DNA from: Circinella umbellata
Taxonomy: Eukaryota > Mucoromycota > Mucoromycetes > Mucorales > Lichtheimiaceae
Assembly (NCBI GenBank): GCA_025093555.1
Contig: JAIWNF010000008.1
Coordinates: 806,001-870,000 of the forward strand
Direction of reading: 5' to 3'
Length of the DNA: 64,000 nucleotides
Part shown: one piece after another, positions 60,026-64,000 of the stretch
Layout: every line of letters begins with the position of its first letter
Numbering within the stretch: position 1 is the first letter of the stretch
Translations under genes and position numbers: made by a program
The notes under the pieces: generated by a model
Seen by the model: the letters and a program-made list of their open reading frames with translations, nothing else
What the model was told of the DNA's origin: nothing
The model's database searches: none

Positions 60026-62013
60026 AATTATTCCAAATAACTTCTAGTATAAACTGGTACAAAAATTAAATATATATTATTCTAAGGAGCAAAAAATAAA
60101 GAGCAAAAGGGAAGAAGAAATGAATTTCTAAGTGTTTTGAGTTGCGGAGCCGATAAAAAGTGTGCCCTTATTAAATAAAAAAGTGAATATATGCTTTTCG
60201 AGTTTGTATAACGTTTGCAAGGTTACACATTTAAATAGAAAAGATCTTTGGTGCGTTTTCAACAAAATCGAGCCACGTAGCACTTTTTTTAACTGCATTT
60301 TCCATTCTAAAGCTCTATCATGCATTTAAAAATATGGTAGCCCCTTCCTTCACTCAACAACATTACAAGCTGAATATACCTCAAATAATAATTATTATTT
60401 CAGAAAGACCTGTTCTTTAGTAGGATATTTATTTCGTAACCACATGGAAGGACCATTTCATTGTCGATTATAATGTGAACTTTTTTATTTTCAGGAAACC
60501 ATCTTGTTTCCTCCCTTTCCATTTTTTTTCTACTCATGCATAACAAGATCTTTGGCTGCATAAAAAACGTGACTATGCCATCGATGACAACAGCAACTAT
60601 CAGTATAAAAGCGTGAATTGTATAACGCTCATATGAATTATTGTGCTACTCTTTTATTTTTCTAATTAGTAGCGAATAAAATTATTTTTATTAATTAATA
60701 TTATCAATAGTAATGATGTAGCGCTTTATGATGAACAACTAACTTACTCTACTACTTTAATGATGTGCTGTTTATTTTATCTGTTTTTCTTTGTACCTCA
60801 ACATAGACAAAAGCATCTTTATCAACCAATGCGATTACTAATGACAACAGACCCTACCAATTTTAGCTTTATGTCGCAGAGATAGTACTTCCATCACAGC
60901 TATAAAGTTAGAAAATCACTTATATTTATGCACGAAAGCGTAATTCATGCCATAAAACAAGACTTTTGATTCAATTTATATATATTGAAGTCCGTTCTTT
61001 TGGTTTTAGCTTCTTCATCTTGTAAAAAATTGAAGAAAAACAGAAGCTAAGTTACCATATCATCCCCAGCTGAAGATTACATTATTCCGTGAAGTTCCCA
61101 TAATTCTAACAAACTATTTTGAAAGATTTCAAATTATACACTTTCATTTCTTGTAAGATTAATAAATCGAAAGATGAGGAGACATTCTTTACTGACAGTG
61201 AAACAAGCAAGGGATCCAAATATAATTTAACCAGATTGGTCGCTTTCAATTTTGCTGATATTCTACTACTAGTTTGGCGCTATGTATGATAGACACTCTC
61301 ACTAAAGTTAGCACTATTACTGGTATTCTATCATACTGTTAACAGTCGCTTTTTTTTAACAGATACTCCAGTTTCATTTTATAATATAAAATAAGAGATG
61401 ATATGATATGATAGAAGAAATAATGTGCGTTTTCTCTCCTGCTACTATACAGAACAAAAAGATCCCGCGGGCTATTAATATTGCGCGCTTATAAAATAAA
61501 ACGCTCTTATCTGTTGTTTTGAGGATAACTAGTTTCTGCTGCTTGAATATGGTTTCAGATTTAATGAAAAAAAAATCGTCTAGAAAAAAGTTTGAAGAAT
61601 TATGTGTCAAGCTGAACCAAAATAAAACGTATTTGTAAAAGGTGAGAGAAAAGAAGCACTGAACTCTTTTTTAACCACTTTATTTCATTGTTACACATAA
61701 ATTTAGTAAGCAGGGACGATTGTTGTAATTGGTTAATTGGATATCTAATACATGTTTCGCAAAATTCGGGATTTTTAAGACCGATAATCATTTATGGCCA
61801 GTAGTCAGCTTGCTTATTCATTTTTAAACTATGATACTATGCTCTGCGGGGATGCATGATTATAAAAAGTTGACTACGTTTTTTCTCAGAGCGTTAGGAG
61901 AAGCATATAAAAAGAGGAGTACAATTCTTCTTTTATCTTTTTCTCAACTCACGAAACTTTTTTTACTTTCTTCACTTTTCTTTTTCTCACCTAACAAAAG
62001 AGAATTTTTTACA
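60026..62013. other. intergenic, divergent promoter region
   Basis: Lies between divergent genes (RNase H-like on minus, cytochrome c peroxidase on plus). No gene recognised. TATAAAAA occurs at 61861 and 61906. Confidence 0.4.
61906..61913 (+). promoter_or_regulatory. TATA-like box of the cytochrome c peroxidase gene
   Basis: TATAAAAA about 100 bp before the ATG at 62014, followed by a pyrimidine-rich leader. Function is inferred from position. Confidence 0.4.
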
Positions 62014-63731
62014 ATGTCATCGGCTCTTCGTCCTCTCCTTCCACGCTTTGGTGCGCGAGCAGCTGTCAGTGTATCAGCTCCTCGCGTTACCTCTCGAGTT
62101 CCCATGGTCACTAACAACATTTATCGTGGCTATTCAACCAGCAGTGATACTAAAAAGTCGGGCAGCGGCACTTTATTATTCTTAGGTAATAACATAAAGT
62201 AGATTGGAAAAGCTTTACATCAAAGGCTATTGTAGGGGGAAATGATTTTATGAACGAGAAAGTAAAGAGGTCTATGATGACGAATGTCTATTAAAAGCTA
62301 ATTTCTATAAATAACATATAATAGGCTTGGCTGCATTGGGTGGTGCCGGTGGTTACTATTATCATAATTCTACCCAATCCATTAAGACTCCTTCTATTAC
62401 TGAAGCAAAAACCAAAAGTATTGATTATAACCAAGTCTACAAAGACATTGCCGAACTTTTAGACGAGGATTCTGAGTATGTTTCATGTGATGCACACACG
62501 CGTTCAATCTGTTTACAAAGCTTCATGGGAAAATAGTTCTTGTGTTTAATATGCGTCGTTCCTTAACTAATCAATATTTCTGCTTATAATCTAGTTATGA
62601 TGATGGCTCTTATGGCCCCGTCCTTGTACGTCTTGCTTGGCACGCATCTGGTACCTATGACAAGGATACTAAGACTGGAGGTAGCAACGGTGCCACGATG
62701 CGTATGTATTACTTTTGTAAAAAAAAAAAAAAAAAAAAAAGAAAGAAAGAAAAAAAAGGAAGGGAGAAAAGGGGGAGAGTATGTCCGTGTGTGTATGTGC
62801 TGTATTTATTTTCTTCATTTTGGATTTATAATCGACAAGGACCAACGTATACATAATTTTTTTTATAAAATTAACAGGTTTCAAACCCGAATCCACTCAT
62901 GGTGCCAACAATGGCCTGGTCATAGCACGCGACTTACTTGAAAAGATTCACGCAAAGTATCCCAATATTAGCTATGGTGATCTTTGGACTCTGGCCGGTG
63001 TTTGTGCAATTCAGGAATTGGTAACCCAACGATTTTTCTTTTCCATTACTTTGAAACTATTTTACTCACACACGTAACATAACACGCAAAAAAAAATTAT
63101 ATAGGGCGGTCCTACTATTCCATGGAGACCTGGCCGTCAAGATGCTCTTTCTGCTCAGGCATGTACACCTGATGGTCGCTTACCTGATGCTACAAAGAAA
63201 GAGGATCATGCTCGTCATATCTTTTACAGAATGGTAAATATATTTAGGTTACACAATCCCATGCCGAATCCCGGATTAAAGTAAAAATTTATTAATACAA
63301 AAGAGAAAACTCCACTTTATAATTGATATTTTTAGGGCTTCGACGATCAAGAAATTGTTGCCTTGCTGGGTGGTCACTCATTAGGTCGTTGCCATCCAGA
63401 TCGTAGCGGATTTGTTGGTCCATGGCAAGAAGCCCCTACCATGTTTACTAACGAGTATTATAAGGCCCTTGCTGAACGTAAATGGATTAAGAAGAATTTG
63501 GATAATGGTGGTTGGCAATATGTTGACAAGAACAACACGGATGTCATGATGTTACCTATCGAACTCGACATGTATCATGACAAGGGATTCAAGAAGTACT
63601 TTGACCTATATGCCAAGGATGAAAACAAGTTCTTTGAAGACTTTGCAAAAGCATTCAAAAAACTTATCGAATTGGGTGTTCCTTTCAAGGGTGATGAAAA
63701 GGTTTATGTCTTCCCAAAGACTACTGAATAA
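62014..63731 (+). CDS. CCP1: mitochondrial cytochrome c peroxidase
   Basis: Six exons: 62014-62185, 62325-62475, 62595-62701, 62878-63020, 63105-63233 and 63336-63731; 365 aa. It reduces H2O2 with electrons from cytochrome c in the intermembrane space. The N-terminus is a bipartite presequence: an Arg/Ser-rich matrix-targeting stretch (about 1-50) and a hydrophobic sorting segment ([15 protein letters not shown], about 54-68). Distal-side residues are R120, W123 and H124 in [12 protein letters not shown]. Other landmarks are [11 protein letters not shown], proximal H248 in [11 protein letters not shown], and W264 in FVGPW, the compound-I radical Trp that marks CCP rather than catalase-peroxidase or ascorbate peroxidase. 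The residue matching yeast D235, which pairs with the proximal His, is Glu here (MMLPIEL, E310). The C-terminus ([19 protein letters not shown]) is complete. Confidence 0.95.
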
Positions 63732-64000
63732 ATAAATGAATATATATCCATGTAATAATTGACACTTTTTTCTTTTCTGTTATCGATTGTTTCTCTTTTG
63801 TTTTCTATATATTACTTCATCTTCTCTCCCACAAAAAAAAGGAATATATATATAAATGTATAATAAAACATAAGCATGCTTTTTAGGAGCTAAAATATAT
63901 TTCAATATAGCTATCTACAAACATATGAAAAGAATAAGTCTTTATGTTTATTTTTTTTGATAGGGTGTACGTAATCCGAGTTAAAACTTACTATAGACAT
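63732..64000. other. 3' flank
   Basis: AT-rich 3' UTR-like sequence after the peroxidase gene; nothing else seen. Confidence 0.4.

Noticed and set aside
1..64000. tRNA, 5S rRNA or CRISPR array
   Set aside because: Reading both strands for B-box-like GGTTCRAANCC, 5S-like sequence and spaced direct repeats gave no credible hit. A tRNAscan/Infernal run would be decisive.

Overview
The window looks like nuclear DNA of an early-diverging, filamentous fungus, most likely Mucoromycota (Mucorales-like). It is AT-rich, has long T-rich and ATT-repeat spacers, and its genes are cut by many short GT-AG introns (about 50-120 bp, often with a CTAAT-type branch site). Many proteins carry poly-Q, poly-N or poly-S tracts. 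Species assignment is inference. A CEP104 homologue is present, so a flagellated fungal lineage cannot be fully excluded.

Layout. 0.2-3.8 kb: two membrane proteins with PPxY (WW-domain ligand) motifs in their tails. 4.5-7.6 kb: a segment bounded by about 135-bp inverted repeats, holding a decayed RVB1 (pontin) copy and a second decayed fragment. 8.6-10.6 kb: a nine-exon CPSF6/CFIm68-like RNA-binding protein. 12.4-18.4 kb and 25.9-27.3 kb: three minus-strand genes for two-finger C2H2 transcription-factor-like proteins, with phosphomannomutase (22.2-23.4 kb) between the second and third. 27.3-34.2 kb: a 6.9-kb gene desert with one palindrome-rich, TATA-containing block.

34.2-37.0 kb: a UapA-type purine permease. 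38.3-40.2 kb: an ornithine decarboxylase gene carrying a one-base frameshift and an altered active-site motif. 41.6-45.9 kb: a mobile element with about 650-bp terminal inverted repeats and TA at both ends, enclosing a broken Ty3-like gag. 46.8-52.0 kb: a 14-exon CEP104 homologue. 52.4-53.6 kb: a small CRIB protein with an N-myristoylation signal. 53.9-54.8 kb: a TRIC-type cation channel. 55.1 kb: a small unrecognised ORF. 56.2-57.4 kb: ornithine cyclodeaminase/mu-crystallin family. 58.6-60.0 kb: a degenerate RNase H-like protein. 62.0-63.7 kb: mitochondrial cytochrome c peroxidase.

The genes do not form one pathway. They cover glycosylation precursor supply (phosphomannomutase), purine uptake, polyamine/ornithine metabolism (two unlinked genes), mRNA 3'-end processing, microtubule/centrosome biology, Rho-GTPase signalling and peroxide defence. 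Exon borders were worked out by hand from GT/AG sites, reading phase and family similarity. No alignment or database search could be run. I found no tRNA, rRNA or CRISPR array. I see no convincing undescribed multi-gene system. The two inverted-repeat elements, the CEP104 gene and the altered ornithine decarboxylase deserve a second look.
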